Of a stretch of 64,000 bases of DNA, positions 44,401 to 55,900 are shown piece by piece. Every line of letters begins with the position of its first letter. Position 1 is the stretch's first letter. The DNA lies in assembly GCA_964035795.1 (NCBI GenBank), contig OZ038322.1:13470038-13534037 (forward strand). The letters are read 5' to 3'. This stretch comes from Pterobdella sp. o SKG-2022 (lineage: Eukaryota; Annelida; Clitellata; Hirudinida; Piscicolidae). The notes beneath the pieces were generated by a model. The model saw only the letters and a list, made by a program, of their open reading frames with translations, was not told where the DNA came from and ran no database searches. The position numbers were made by a program, and so were the translations under genes.

Positions 44401-45534
44401 AAACTTATTCTGAATGTATTCTCAGTAAAAAAAAGCTAGATATTTAATTTTAAAAAAATGTTTCACAGAAAAATGTGAGCAGAAAAGTGCAGATGGTGCG
44501 TTTTCAATTTGGAAGCTGCAAAACCAAACCACGGTGAGAAGATTAATTTTTTAATACTTTTGAACTTCAAATATTCAATTCAAAAATTTTTTTATTGATT
44601 TTTCTTTATACAGGTGTCTTCATTAAGTTTTTTCGCCAATAATGTACTCAGGACCACTTTTACACCTACAATACAGGAGCATATCGTAGATTATGATGAG
44701 TTTGATGATAAAGATTACAAAAACAATTATGTTATCAACAATAAATACTCCAATAAAATGGAAAAAAATATGATTTTTACTACCCCGGAAAGGAGAGTAA
44801 CCTTTGGTAGCTACACTTACGATGGCGATGAGGATGAAGAAGACGAGAATGATGAAGATGATCTTGATGATGATGAAGAGCTCAATAAAAATTCCTTTGT
44901 GGCAAATGTGCAACAACAAAAAATGAAAAAAAACTATTTCGAAATAGAAAGAGCAGACCAATCGAATGGGTTTGAATACGTAGACTATGACGTGAGCAAC
45001 AGTGAAGAAGAAGACGGAGATGACCAAAGCATGACCCGCCACCAATACAAACATCATTCTCATTTGAACCCGTCCATGATTGCTTCACCACAACACAAAC
45101 AGAACCAAAGGCAACCAAGGAGAAACCAACACAATCTTGCACAACAACCTTATCACAACCCATATGACCACTACAAAAGAAAAAATGTTGTAAAAGTCGA
45201 TTTTACCAACCTCAACACTGTAAGCAGCAGTGGTGATGTAATGAGAGGAATCTCATCTTCCTGTGGAATCTTTTCATCTGGAATCTTCATAATTTTTCTT
45301 TCATTTTTTTCATTTATTTTTTTGTCATTACCGTTATATAGTACATCCTTAATGTCTTTGTTTATTACACAACTATACGAAGCTATTTTGTTGCATGGGC
45401 TTTTTAGAATGGCGTATAATTCTTATATTTTTTTATGTTCTTCATATGTTTTGTTCGTCGATAACTTAGCTGACGGTTTTAATTGTTTCGGAGATACAAT
45501 TACCAAAAAGTACTTGCATACATTCTTAAGCTAA
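8454..45534 (+). CDS. Cys-rich secreted/surface protein, DUF7042-7045-type family
   Basis: Fourteen exons: 8454-8502, 25458-25566, 29728-29819, 29965-30045, 30571-30744, 38456-38562, 38754-38862, 40807-41041, 41910-41974, 43344-43655, 43885-44021, 44258-44366, 44469-44533, 44614-45534. They total 2565 nt, or 854 residues, all phase-consistent. Residues 1-17 form a signal peptide (hydrophobic core VPTVLFTLLLT). Cys-rich blocks follow: KCKIPEKWKGKYYQS (26-40) and CYQC...RHPNLIQYRE (65-83); CPFKG (118-122); ECLATWKDGSS (173-183); SCYFPDWLT (249-257); RGDHVVEIQ (331-339); CPISG (353-357); CLWWW (462-466). From memory these match, in order, an arthropod family of unknown function annotated as DUF7044, DUF7042, DUF7043 and DUF7045. 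The last exon adds an acidic run (618-638), a His/Gln/Asn-rich stretch, a hydrophobic segment (771-790) and an aromatic tail, suggesting membrane tethering. Function unknown. Least certain are the choice of signal-peptide exon across a 17-kb intron and whether a small exon is missing between exons 2 and 3. Confidence 0.85.
8503..25457 (+). other. Long first intron (17 kb) of the Cys-rich protein gene
   Basis: The intron starts at donor GTTTGA after the signal-peptide exon and ends at acceptor TTTTGAACAG. It is AT-rich with no exon needed by phase. It contains a TATCGATA-centred palindrome at 9820-9831, a 10-bp hairpin at 11175-11210, and a less AT-biased stretch at 13.4-14.1 kb with unassigned open frames. 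An unassigned minus-strand open frame lies at 21364-21510. A separate gene nested in this intron was looked for and not found. Confidence 0.6.
13454..14078. other. Unassigned stretch with open frames on both strands
   Basis: Base composition here is less AT-biased than in the surrounding intron. A minus-strand frame of 79 codons (13454-13693, Lys/Arg/Ser-rich) and a plus-strand frame of 75 codons (13851-14078) are open, but I recognise no domain. A decayed transposon is the most likely explanation. No terminal repeats or target duplications were identified. Confidence 0.2.
25567..29727 (+). other. Intron 2 of the Cys-rich protein gene
   Basis: This 4.2-kb AT-rich intron runs from donor GTAAAA to acceptor TTTTGTAG. 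Related proteins, as I remember them, carry about ten more residues with a conserved Cys at this point, so an unrecognised small exon could lie here. The two overlapping minus-strand frames at 27.16-27.44 kb have no recognisable motif. Confidence 0.5.
30745..38455 (+). other. Intron 5 of the Cys-rich protein gene
   Basis: A 7.7-kb intron lies between the exon ending in Gln-Lys plus G and the exon starting AT-Leu-Glu; the join restores an Asp codon. Apart from the retrotransposon remnant at 34.4-35.3 kb it is AT-rich with no supported gene. A less AT-biased patch at 31.26-31.48 kb has no recognisable product. Confidence 0.6.
34425..35335 (-). mobile_element. Decayed LINE-type retrotransposon, 3' coding fragment
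   Basis: Read on the minus strand from about 35.33 to 34.43 kb, three frames in turn give the C-terminal part of a non-LTR retrotransposon polymerase protein. The blocks are VSFPKRFGGLGFRS, then LRVGFALRVGA...CPCKCG...YHGLSCR...RLPRH...ILEP, then DDGRHPDN...FPWKHDKCLVW...KCHKYQGL. The CxC...HGLSC segment is the Cys/His motif that I know from many invertebrate elements of this kind. At least two frame changes and several stops show it is inactive, and the reverse-transcriptase core is absent, as expected of 5' truncation. It is markedly less AT-rich than the surrounding intron. Element ends and target-site duplications were not resolved. Confidence 0.85.
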
Positions 45535-47191
45535 GCCAATTTAATCATATGTTCTAGAAACAATTCAAATTCATGATGTAGTTATTTAATGAAATAGCTT
45601 CTAAACATTAAAAATACGTTAAAATATAATTAATACAACAGGATTATTTGCTTTAAATATAAAATGTAAAATAATGTAAAAAAAACTTCAAAAACGATCA
45701 AAAGTGAAAAAAACATTGACCCAATTGAACTGTAAATTATGAATTGACCTTTGAAATTAATCCTAGACAGTCTGCTTTTTATGATTTGAAATTTATGTAC
45801 GTATATATTTTCACTAAAATATTTTTAAAATTATTTTTCAAAACATTTTAAACAAAAAATTGATTAGTAAATAAAATTGATTTGTAATTTGTTAATAGTT
45901 TAAATAATACCTGGTGTACAATAAAAATACAATAATGTTTAGAATAAAGTCATAATGAAAGATTTTTCGTGTGTATATATTATGCACATTTTTATCCTTC
46001 AATGTTTCAACTCTTAAATGTAAGATTAAAACCCCTAACTTAATGATGGTGAAGTTGAGTTGTGAGCAATTCAATTCAAGATGTTTATACTTATAAAAAA
46101 ATACTATTTAGTTTCAATTAAAACTCATCATCTCTATTCACAATACAGCATGAAATGGCATTTTAAAGTTGCATGACTGTATATGGACTGTGATGAAAAT
46201 CTTTGACGAGTTCAGGCTGTTTGTCCTCATTACAACAAATCAACTATGCATCTCTAGTTTATTCATTATTTAATATATTTTTAAATATATTGCCACAATA
46301 AGTTTCACGTTTTTATTTTGACTATTTGAAAAGTTCATGTAAATTATCATTTTCTTGATGACAAAAATGTTAGTCTACAAAGTTTTCGTTTGAACCATCT
46401 GAAGTTTCCACATTCTTTTTGTTGTAAACGAGATTAACAAACAAATAATATTTTTCCGCAAAAATTCTGTCGTTTTTGTTGCATTTGATTATCATTCGAG
46501 TTACATTTCTGACTGCGAATTTTTCTGTAAATAGAATTTTTTTCTAGTATTTCACAGTTATCATTATGCACTACATGAAAATTTGACTCTTATTTAATTT
46601 ACAAAATTTTACTTTTTTTCATGAATATACCTAAGATTTTTCAATGAACTTTTCCAGTGATTTTTTCAGTGAGTATTCGCTCATGAACACAAATCATAAG
46701 CATATATCTAAATAAAAATTAGTTTGGAGAATCTTACTCATTATTTAACATTGAATTGTGAACGTCCTACATTGGGTGAATCGTTTGAATAAAATCGTTT
46801 AAATTTTGTCTTAATTTTCGTTATTTATCTTTTTCTATAAATTTCAAACACCATTTAAACAGCGCCAAAGCTTAAGCTTTTAGGAGTGGTGTGTAATTAT
46901 CAAAGTAATTTTACATCTAGACAATTTTGTATGGTTTTAACTTTTTGAAAAATCACACTAAATTTTCAGTAATTAATTTTTCGAAATCAAAAGTATGAAT
47001 TTTTTTAAACACATTTATTAAAAAAAAGATATAATTTTCAAAAGTTTAACCTTATAAAACATTAGCGAATTGTTATAAAAATACCTATATTAAATAAAAT
47101 TGATTAGAATTTAAAATTAAATAATAAGAGTTCTGAATAAGCTGTTCAAGGTATGAAGTTAATTACTGAAAGATAAGCTTGTAAAAAATAG
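45535..47191. other. Intergenic region
   Basis: AT-rich sequence between the stop of the Cys-rich protein gene and the TATA box of the small peptide gene. An ATTAAA at 45607-45612 could be the poly(A) signal of the upstream gene. No other feature seen. Confidence 0.45.
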
Positions 47192-47199
47192 TATATAAA
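47192..47199 (+). promoter_or_regulatory. Candidate TATA box of the small peptide gene
   Basis: TATATAAA lies 90 bp before the ATG at 47282. A conventional start site would fall near 47220-47225. The CAG at 47272-47274 just before the ATG could instead be an acceptor, which would make this TATA box irrelevant. Confidence 0.4.
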
Positions 47200-47281
47200 C
47201 GTGACAAAGGATTTTAAAATTATCTAAAAATATTTCTATTGACAGTTATCTCTTAGTTCGAGAAAATTATTCAGTCTTAAA

Positions 47282-47548
47282 ATGCCTCCAAAACCAAAGG
47301 TGAGTAAAATTTAATTTAGTTAAGTTTTGAATTGAAAAATTAAATTTTGAATTGAATAGCATCTGCAATTTTAAATTAATCACATTCTTGAAGCACTTGG
47401 ACTTTAAAGAAAATGTCACATAATAAATTAATTATTGAAGAACGAAAAACCGGCTGAAGTAAAAAAAGAAAAAAAGCCTAAAGTGGAACCCAAAGAGAAA
47501 AAGCCGGTTGCAGAAGTAAAGAAGAAACCTGCAAAGGGATCGGTTTGA
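47282..47548 (+). CDS. Small Lys/Pro/Glu-rich peptide, two exons
   Basis: Exon 1 is 47282-47299 (MPPKPK, then donor GTGAGT). Exon 2 is 47441-47548 after an acceptor ending TTGAAG, giving 35 more codons and a stop, 41 residues in all. The peptide is almost wholly Lys, Pro, Glu, Val and Ala, with recurring KKE/KPK/PKEK units and no hydrophobic core, so it is probably disordered and basic. Its composition recalls HMGN proteins and histone H1 tails, which bind nucleosomes or DNA, but I see no diagnostic motif and claim no function. A TATA box (47192) and an AATAAA (47557-47562) bracket it. The weak exon-2 acceptor is the main doubt, and a longer gene continuing through a GTTTGA donor is not excluded. 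Confidence 0.5.
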
Positions 47549-47556
47549 AATACCGT

Positions 47557-47562
47557 AATAAA
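47557..47562 (+). promoter_or_regulatory. Poly(A) signal of the small peptide gene
   Basis: Canonical AATAAA starting 9 nt after the TGA stop. Such a short 3' UTR would be unusual but is seen in compact genes. AATAAA is frequent by chance in sequence this AT-rich. Confidence 0.35.
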
Positions 47563-48354
47563 AATTTTTGAACTAGTTATAAAAAACCATTAAAATTTAT
47601 TTTTAAACTTTATTATAGAAATTTAAATTAAATAGATGAAGCGCGTGATTTTGGCAATAATTTAGTCTAGTGAGTTATAGGACACTTAAAATTGTTGCAG
47701 AGATGATAAGAAGTTCATAAGAGCATCATAAAAGTTTATCGGCAAAGACTTATCTGAACAAAAGGTACATTTTAGAATCAGTTAAAAATTCTAAATTTTT
47801 AGTTGAGCGTATAAATGTTAATATAAATCCCCTTCAGAATGTATGTTCGCTTGAGTAAATATGACAATAGTCTTTTAAAGCTTTGAGCAGAAAGGCCGTT
47901 TGAATTTTTTCCTTTAAACTTTTAACTTATTTTTCATTGTTACAATTATATATTTATCTTGAAATTTTGTTTTTAAATGCTTTCTCACTTATTTGTATAT
48001 TTGTTACTTTTTCATTTTTTTGAATAAAGACACACGAGTTATAAAAGAACTTAATTTACTTTAACCTTGGAGATATGAATAATTCACATAAATTTAAAAG
48101 CATGTTCAAACTTTATGAAAATTTGCGTAGCGTATTCTATCACGCACAATGAAGAAAAAATACTGCATCGTGAAACCTAATGAAACTGAAGTTATAATTG
48201 ACCAAAAATTTAGCTTATGAAAATATAATTTATTACATAATTGTCCGAACAACACAGTTATGCATCATAATCTAAATTCAAGTAAAAATAAGAGAAAAAA
48301 CTAAAAATAAATAAAGGAATCATTTGGATATTTTATATTTATCGAAGTGTTGAA
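47563..48354. other. Intergenic region between convergent genes
   Basis: This stretch separates the plus-strand small peptide gene from the minus-strand lectin gene, so it should hold the 3' end of the lectin transcript. AT-rich; no further feature recognised. Confidence 0.5.
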
Positions 48355-51300
48355 TCAATAAAGGCGTTTCCTGGAAGTTTGTTGGTTGCGGGAATACAAT
48401 ATGTAGCCAATCATAAGGCAAACAAACAGACCTGCAGCCCCTATCAAAACCAACAACACCAACTTCCAGCCATGCAGCCGACTCAATGCCGACATCTTTG
48501 GGTCGTCCACGTGGTCTGTTGAAGTATTTTCCATTGATTTGGTGCACCAATAAAACAGTATAATGGCTTAAATTGTGATTTATGTGAAATATGAATTTAA
48601 AAAAACAAAGAATAAGGAAATCTTATTTCTGATGAAATTACAGGAAACAAAACAAGATTAAGCAATTTTGCGATAAAATCAAAAAAAATTATAAGTGTTT
48701 TTATATTCTTTTTAGAATTTATTTTATATATAGCCTGGAATGTTTTAATTTTCAGACATGTTTTTAGTTGAGAATTTAATTTTTTAACATTTCGACGAAT
48801 AAAGAAGTATTAAAGCGCCTAAGAATGTAAACAACATAATAATAGTATTTTTATTGTGAAAAAAAAGTATCAAGAAAAGGACTATTTACAGAATTTCAAA
48901 TTAGACCCAACTGAGGCTGTTTACGAAAACGGAATGACAAAACTTGCAAATAAAACAATTATTAAAGCAAAAAGTGGGGAAGCATTTGTTCATGCATAAA
49001 AAGACCATAAAATGTTCAGCTCAGATGCTTGTAAACGAGAAAAACACACTTAACGGTTTCAAAAAAATTAAATAGACTCATTAAACTCAATAAAATAAAA
49101 ATATTTACTTTATTCACTGTTCTCAACTTAAAAAATAACTCAGTTTATATGATGAATAAGCAACACAACATTGAACGGATAATATGAACTAAAGAAATTT
49201 TTTATAAGAATTCATACTTTTGTTTATGATTCGAATAATTCAATTTTCACGAGCTTGATAAGCTGCCATATTATTGGCATGACCTCAAGAAAGCACCAAA
49301 ATTAATTTTCAAAGACTGTGTTGGTAGGTCAGTTAGGGTTCGGTATGCTTCTTTACCGAAAAGTTAATTCTCTCTGACTATTTTAATTTAAAGTAAAAAA
49401 ACCATAAAGATGTGTAAAAGCATTACTTTACTAATCTCTGTTGTTTGAAAACAATTGGTAGAAAAGGTTGATTTTCAATAGCATGATGCCACAATATTGA
49501 ATAAGACCAAAAAAAAGGTTTTCAAGATAAAAATGAAGTGCTAGACTGGTCTGTAGTTCGAACTTAAACCCAAAAAGGATGACATATCCTGGCGGACATC
49601 AATTTTATTCAGTTTTTGAGCTTCAAGACTATACTATAGTTGAGGGAGTTTAGCTCAGCAATGTATTCTGAAATAATTTTTCCGGTATGCTTAACCGATG
49701 TTCCAGTGTCATTAACAAAAAAACAACTTTATAAAATTTTGATTTTTTATCATCGATTACTTCTATTCAATTTTTTAAATCGTAAAAAAAAATGAAATTT
49801 TAATATAAAACAAATAAATTTTGAAAAAAAAAGAAATTTCCATTATAATTTTGAAACGGAAATAAATAGAATTTTTTAAATTTCACATAATATCGTTTAC
49901 ATTCAATTTTTTTTGCAGAATTATCCAATTTCCTATACTTTTTTCATCCCCTGTATACTCGACTTTATTATGACACGTAAAACTACCTCGTGGTTGGGCA
50001 AATATGTCGGCAGATGGCTCTAAGTGATCGTAATCCTTAGTCTCCTTTGAAGGGCATTAAAGACATATTAATAGCAATTATATTCAAAAAACTATTTTAA
50101 ATACTTGTAAAATGAAATATCTGATTGAAGAGAAAACTCGACGTTAAATATGTATTTTTAAACTGCAAAGCTTTGTTGAATTTAGCTTACAATATCAAGT
50201 TTTGCTAAAACGAATATTTGAATTTTGAGTGTACACATAATGTACATTTAAATATATTTATTACATGATTTTATAGCTTCAAGATTGTATAATGATCATC
50301 GATAAAATAAAATTTTCTTAAGGCTAATAAAGAACCAAGGCTAGGGCAGAGTTGAGATCGATTATGAACAATTATTTAAATGTTGTTCGTTATTGAACAT
50401 TTTTGATTCGCCGTGTAGGTATCCGTAATTATAACTTTTCATTCTGTAGCCACTTTTTTTCAAGTTTAATCACCAACTCCGATCATTGGCTTTCGCCCTC
50501 ATAGTCATTCGTCAAATAATAATGTTGAAAAATTTTAGTGTATCTAAAAGCTAATTCGAAATTTTTCAATTTTAATAAATATTTTTGTATCGTATTCAAA
50601 CCTTCCATAACATTAATCGTATAATTTCAATTTTTATGTAACGTTAAGATTTTATCTTTTTAGCATATTTGTACTCATTGTGACCACCTCTACCTTAACG
50701 CACAACATTTGAAAAAACATTACACAATGACTCACATCGGGTTCAGTCAAGTCATACACTTTGACGGAGTAGATGTCATGGTTATCTGTCATTTAATTTG
50801 AGGTTGTTAATGTATGAATTGCCATTCGATTTAAATGTAGTTATATGCCATATATAAATAACATTTTTTCACATTCGATATTTTTGAAAATATTTGTGCT
50901 CAAAATATTCAAACAAAATAGTTATCAGCAATTTGTTTTAATAATAATAAGTTTATTATAGTGATTTTATCTTGATATATCAACACATATATGCATAGAT
51001 GATATATTGGGGTTGAAAAGTGTACAGTATAATAAGATACTGGGTTCAATTTCCAAACTTAATGCTTCCCTTGCTTGGGCCTAGTGCACATAATAATACC
51101 ACAACTTAAATAAAACAAAATATAACCTGAGAGATCGCCAGTGGCAGCAGAAAGACCAAAGTAAAACTTGGTTGGGAGTTGTACATTTTTAGCTTCAAAA
51201 CATTCATTCCAGTTATTGTTGCCATCTATGTCCAAAGATACCTATGGTTTGAGTTGAATTGTTTCTTACCTTCACTTGATTAAAAAATTAAATGTTTTAA

Positions 51301-52397
51301 GATTTTAGTTTTGAAGCTATCCTTTCCCTAGATAGTTAAAATATTGTATGAGAATGATGCTTAATGCCTATTGAATAATGTAAATAAGTTTTTCAAAATA
51401 CTTTAAAAGCTATAAAAACATTTATTTTTCAAGTCATAATGAACTTTTACTTTAAAAATTATATATTGTATTTACTCATGAATTTAAAAGTCTACATCAC
51501 TTTTAATAAATACATACAGTAAGCTTATTCTTGTGGTATTTGATAGCAGCAAATGTATCAAATCTAGAATTCCTGAAGAAAGCCTGGCATCCATCAAGTT
51601 CTGTATGAGTTCCATCTCTATCATGGTCATAATTTAAGGTACCATTATTCACCATTGCTGAAACATATGGGTGGCCGTGCTGAAAAAGATATTTTAAGTT
51701 AAGGAATTATATCAAAATAATTATTTTTACAAAATATGTAATTTTTGAGTATTCAAAAGCAAGAATAATTTTTCATGAATATATAATGGGAAAAACATAC
51801 ATTATGGGCACCATTTTGGTTAGCATATGTGTCAAAAAACACTCCAAGACCTATAAACTTATCCCTGCTGCCAAAAACTGGACCTGAAAAAATTAAATTT
51901 AATTATAAAAAAACGATTTTTGAAATAAATCAAAGTCATGAGACCTGTTTCCAAAGGTGTTTTGGCATACCAAAATGCAAAACCATCACCATAATAATCC
52001 ATGTTTTCACCATGTACTTTGAAATGTATGTGAACCTCCCAGCTGTGAAGACTACATGGCTGTTATGTGGAATATAAAATTATTCTTTTAATATTAAATG
52101 GCAAAAAATTATAAAAACCCACGTAATTGCTCCAAACAGAACCTCTCTGCCCTTGATTGTCTGCCGTCAACCGAACAGCATTTGAAGATATTATTGTATT
52201 TCCGGCAAAACCCCATCTATCATCTTTTAAATGACATTTTCAGTAATTTTTTTTATCTGTTATAATAAACAGAAACTGAATAAATTAAGCTAACCTGTAT
52301 AGGGCTTTATTAAAGAATATTTTCTTTTTAAATAAAAATCGCTGCTTCTGGCAAAATTAATAAAAAATATTAGAATGTATACTAGATAAATAAACAT
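48355..52397 (-). CDS. LMAN2: VIP36-like L-type lectin cargo receptor
   Basis: Nine minus-strand exons: 52295-52397, 52123-52223, 51945-52059, 51801-51883, 51518-51679, 51127-51241, 50736-50785, 49987-50044, 48355-48515. They total 948 nt, or 315 residues, with matching phases. The protein is a type I membrane lectin that binds high-mannose N-glycans and sorts glycoproteins between ER and Golgi. Residues 1-19 are a signal peptide. The lectin domain has GDGFAFWY (92-99), the calcium-site motif FFDTYAN (122-128), YDHDRDG (151-157) with its sugar-binding His, and a likely Cys165-Cys202 disulfide. DHVDDP (263-268) leads to a membrane segment (about 281-303), and the C-terminus is KRLY, close to the KRFY of vertebrate VIP36. 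No coiled coil is present, which argues against LMAN1/ERGIC-53. It lies 0.6 kb downstream of STT3B in the same orientation. Confidence 0.96.
48516..49986 (-). other. Last intron of the LMAN2-like gene
   Basis: At 1.5 kb this is by far the longest intron of the gene. It is bounded by donor GTAGTT and acceptor TTCAACAG, the join giving the Asp of DHVDDP. No feature beyond AT-rich sequence was seen. Confidence 0.7.
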
Positions 52398-52987
52398 TTC
52401 TGGTAAAAATTCTAAGTTTTAAAATCTTAACTTTTAATCTTTGAAAGCCTTCGAGAAAAGTATGTATATACGTTTGAAGCTCTTCATTTGTGTGTAAAAA
52501 AATATAAAAAATTGAGATTTATTTTCAAAAACCATCTATTGATTATAAATTTTTTCTAGTATTCATGTAAAACAAAGTTATAAAAGAATTTTCGAAATTT
52601 ATTTTTATAAATTATCTATTGAATAAGTAAAAAAAATGCTAAAAATTGACGAGTTCTTTCTTACTCAATTTAGAATAATCAGATTGAGTTTGATAAATTA
52701 GTAAGAAGCGAATCAGGTGGAGATGGAAATTCAATAAACGTATTTCTTCACAGCACGTACAGTCGTAACTTTATAGAAAATTAATTTATAAATAACCATA
52801 TAATTAACAAGTTTATAAAACCTCGAAATAAATAAAATTTAATTAAACTTAACATTCCAATTAAATACCTATTTGATGAATATGCATCAATCAAACATTT
52901 AAGGCCTAAAAACAAATGAACCAAACACACACAGATATACAAATAGAGACTTGTCTATAATCCAAAGGCTTGCAGTTTGGTATTTCA
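52398..52987 (-). other. Intergenic gap between STT3B and LMAN2
   Basis: A 590-bp AT-rich gap between two same-strand genes. On the minus strand TTTTTACCAG ends two bases before the LMAN2 ATG and could be a splice acceptor. No clear AATAAA for STT3B was found near its stop. Confidence 0.5.
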
Positions 52988-55900
52988 TCAATTAGACTTT
53001 TTGCCTTTAACTACCTTTAAAACATTTTTAATAGATCCTTTTCTTCTTTTTGAGGTCTGAAAAATTTTCATTGTAGATATTATTCGACGCAAATTAAAAG
53101 AAAATTAGATAAAATTGCTCAATTCAAACTTTGAACTGTATTTAGAAATGAATAAAAAAAACAACAAGGTCAAATTTTTAAAACCTTCTTTTGCACTTTA
53201 CGACGAGGCGGATTTTTGAGACTCTTTTTGACTCTGTTATATGGGGGCTTCACCTGGTATCAAGTTATTACACTTATTAATTATAATCATACACTCAAAA
53301 AAATGATGTTATTTGTTGAATATATTTAATCTTACGAATACATATACTGAGAAAACTATTGTTAAAATCTAATAAAGTATTATAGAACTTAAGTACTATA
53401 AGAACACCAATTGTATTAACACAAACCTTGAAAACCCTCACAAGCCAATGTTGGGAAGTAAACGCCTCTTCCAAGTACTCCAGTTCATAATTTTTGTTGC
53501 CTATCTCTGCATTTCTGGTGCGATCAAATCCTGGTGGACTACGGTAATCAAACTGTGTGGTTGTGAATTTGTGTCTATTTAATTTATCTTGATTGACTTC
53601 ACCAACGTTTTTTACGAATTATGAAAGTTCATTACCGATCCTTTTTTCAATAAAGAAAGATGGCATTGAACATGTAAAGACTACCGTAGTTTATAAATAA
53701 ATTCAAATCCTAAACAACTTGAAAATTGAAATTTTTTCCGAAAAATTCATCACTAATTAATAAAGCCACATCAAAAACCTCAAACGTAACGTAAGCCCAA
53801 AAATACAAAACAACGACAAACCTGCAGACTACCAAAACGATAGTAAGATAGTTTGTACATGAGGCAGTTGAGGAGAGTCTTTGAGCCTCCCTTGTCCACT
53901 CTGAACTCACCTTGAGGTGTGAAGTAGTCAGTTTCCTGTTGCGGTGGTGTGCTTGAGTGATGACATGCCATGAATAAGCAAGAGAGGATTAAATAATAAA
54001 TAAAACCATATTTGAAATCCATAGAAATGATAAACAACAATCATGATGAGAACGCGCACGTGAGAAATCAATACAAAGTTAAAAATAATAATTATGATAA
54101 TAACAACAAAATGATAGAGCATAACAATAAACTGATAGAGCAGTTATAAAGTGAACCTTGATGTCTTTGGGATGCTCCCCTTCAGCAATCCTCACCATCC
54201 ACAAAAACTTGTTGATGTCATCTCCTGAGAAACCAATCACCCCTCCGAATATCACCAGCACATAATCCACATCCAACGACCTCATGATCTCATATGCTGC
54301 TGACTCATTAGATGACATTGCTTTACCTACCTGTGGTGTGGTTTGTATGCACATCTTTGCTTTTACATCCCAGTAACACTTGAATATCTTTTTTAAATAT
54401 ATATTTTATGTATATATTTTATATATTTGAGAAAGATGCATTACACAACATACAGAACCATTATAAAACTAGGTATAAGCTTTTATACAAACAAGAGCTA
54501 TATGACTGTTGTTCCATGTATTATTGTCAACAAGGGTGGTTCGATTGGCCATGCCTGCTATTTGATACCCATAATCCCACCACGACATCACTCGAGCTTT
54601 ATCCTCTGTGTTCTTCATCAGCCAATAATAAGCCTCTCTGAAATCATCTAGGATCACTCTTGAGCTGTTGATTGGCGGTTCAACACGTATTTAAAATAAC
54701 TAATTTTAAAGTACTTCAATAAGAATACCCAAAGCATTATAAAGTTCATATTTTGAAACTGAATTTTTATTCAAATCCTTTATCCTTCATCCAACAATGC
54801 AAAAATTGTTTTTGCAACCAAAGCACTTCCCACAAACACAATGAATAATTCAATTGACGCTAACTCACCCATCGCTGTTTTGAGAAGCGAGCACAATGGA
54901 TGGACTAGAATATGCATTGCTGGTGACCCACGTGCAATGCATCACGAAAAACATCAGAATCATCATCAACACAAACACCACTATTGTCTTTACGTTCATT
55001 CCCATGCCTGTTTATTGAGGATTTATAACTGCAATGAGGTTCTGAACGAAATCTCTAAAAGAAATGTTTTATTGATTTTTGATTTTTGAGAGATTTTTGA
55101 TGAATGAATTTTGTATGAAAAATGATTTTCAACTTATGGGTTGTTTAAAACTTAGCGATTTCATGTAGCTATGTATTTAGTTATTTAGCAATGGAAAAAA
55201 TACTTTATGTGAAAAGCAAGGGTACGCTCATATTTTATTAAATATATGTTTTATAATAATAAATATTGAAATTATACCTTCTTCTTTTACTTTTTCTTCT
55301 TTTACTTTAAGAGTCTTTCCAACCTAAAATATAAATTTAATATGAAAATAATTCGTATAATTATAACAAGAAGACCTCAACTCTAAATTTCAACTTTAAA
55401 ATAGCACAAAAATGAGATGCATGGGAATAAACAATGTACATTGAACATGATGTTAGTGCCATTGAAGACAGACCTTATCATAATATTTTTCATTATCTTT
55501 TCTTTCAGCCTCCTCTTTCGCAGAACTTGTCGTCTCTTCCTTCAAGTAGATTGAGAAGATCTGTAAAGGGTCGAAGTCATCAAACATTTCAAATTACTAT
55601 AATTTCGGCTGTAAAATTTGATATATACAATTCTTTGGTTTTTAAATAAAGGAAAATGATCATATTAAAAATGTTGTGACATTCTTTTAATTGTAAAATT
55701 ATAATCAACATTTGAAAAAATACATATACACATGGCTTAAAGCCTTGAATAACAAAAATAAACACATTTATTAACTAAAAAATCTAAAAAACGACATAAC
55801 AATTAGACACACATCAAAACATGTTATACTTAAACCACACACAAAACAAAGGAAATATCACCTTGGAGAAAGCAATAGCAGCCAAGATGCACACAACGGG

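Noticed and set aside
44623..45163. Minus-strand open frames of 146 and 93 codons
   Set aside because: They are the antisense of the acidic, GAT/GAA-rich last exon of the plus-strand gene, which makes long Ile/Val/Phe-rich shadow frames.
48320..48550. 76-codon minus-strand frame ending ...DKYKISK
   Set aside because: It is the wrong frame over the LMAN2 last exon; the correct frame gives the membrane segment and KRLY end.
48355..52397. Assignment as LMAN1/ERGIC-53
   Set aside because: The protein is too short, lacks the coiled-coil stalk and ends KRLY rather than KKFF.
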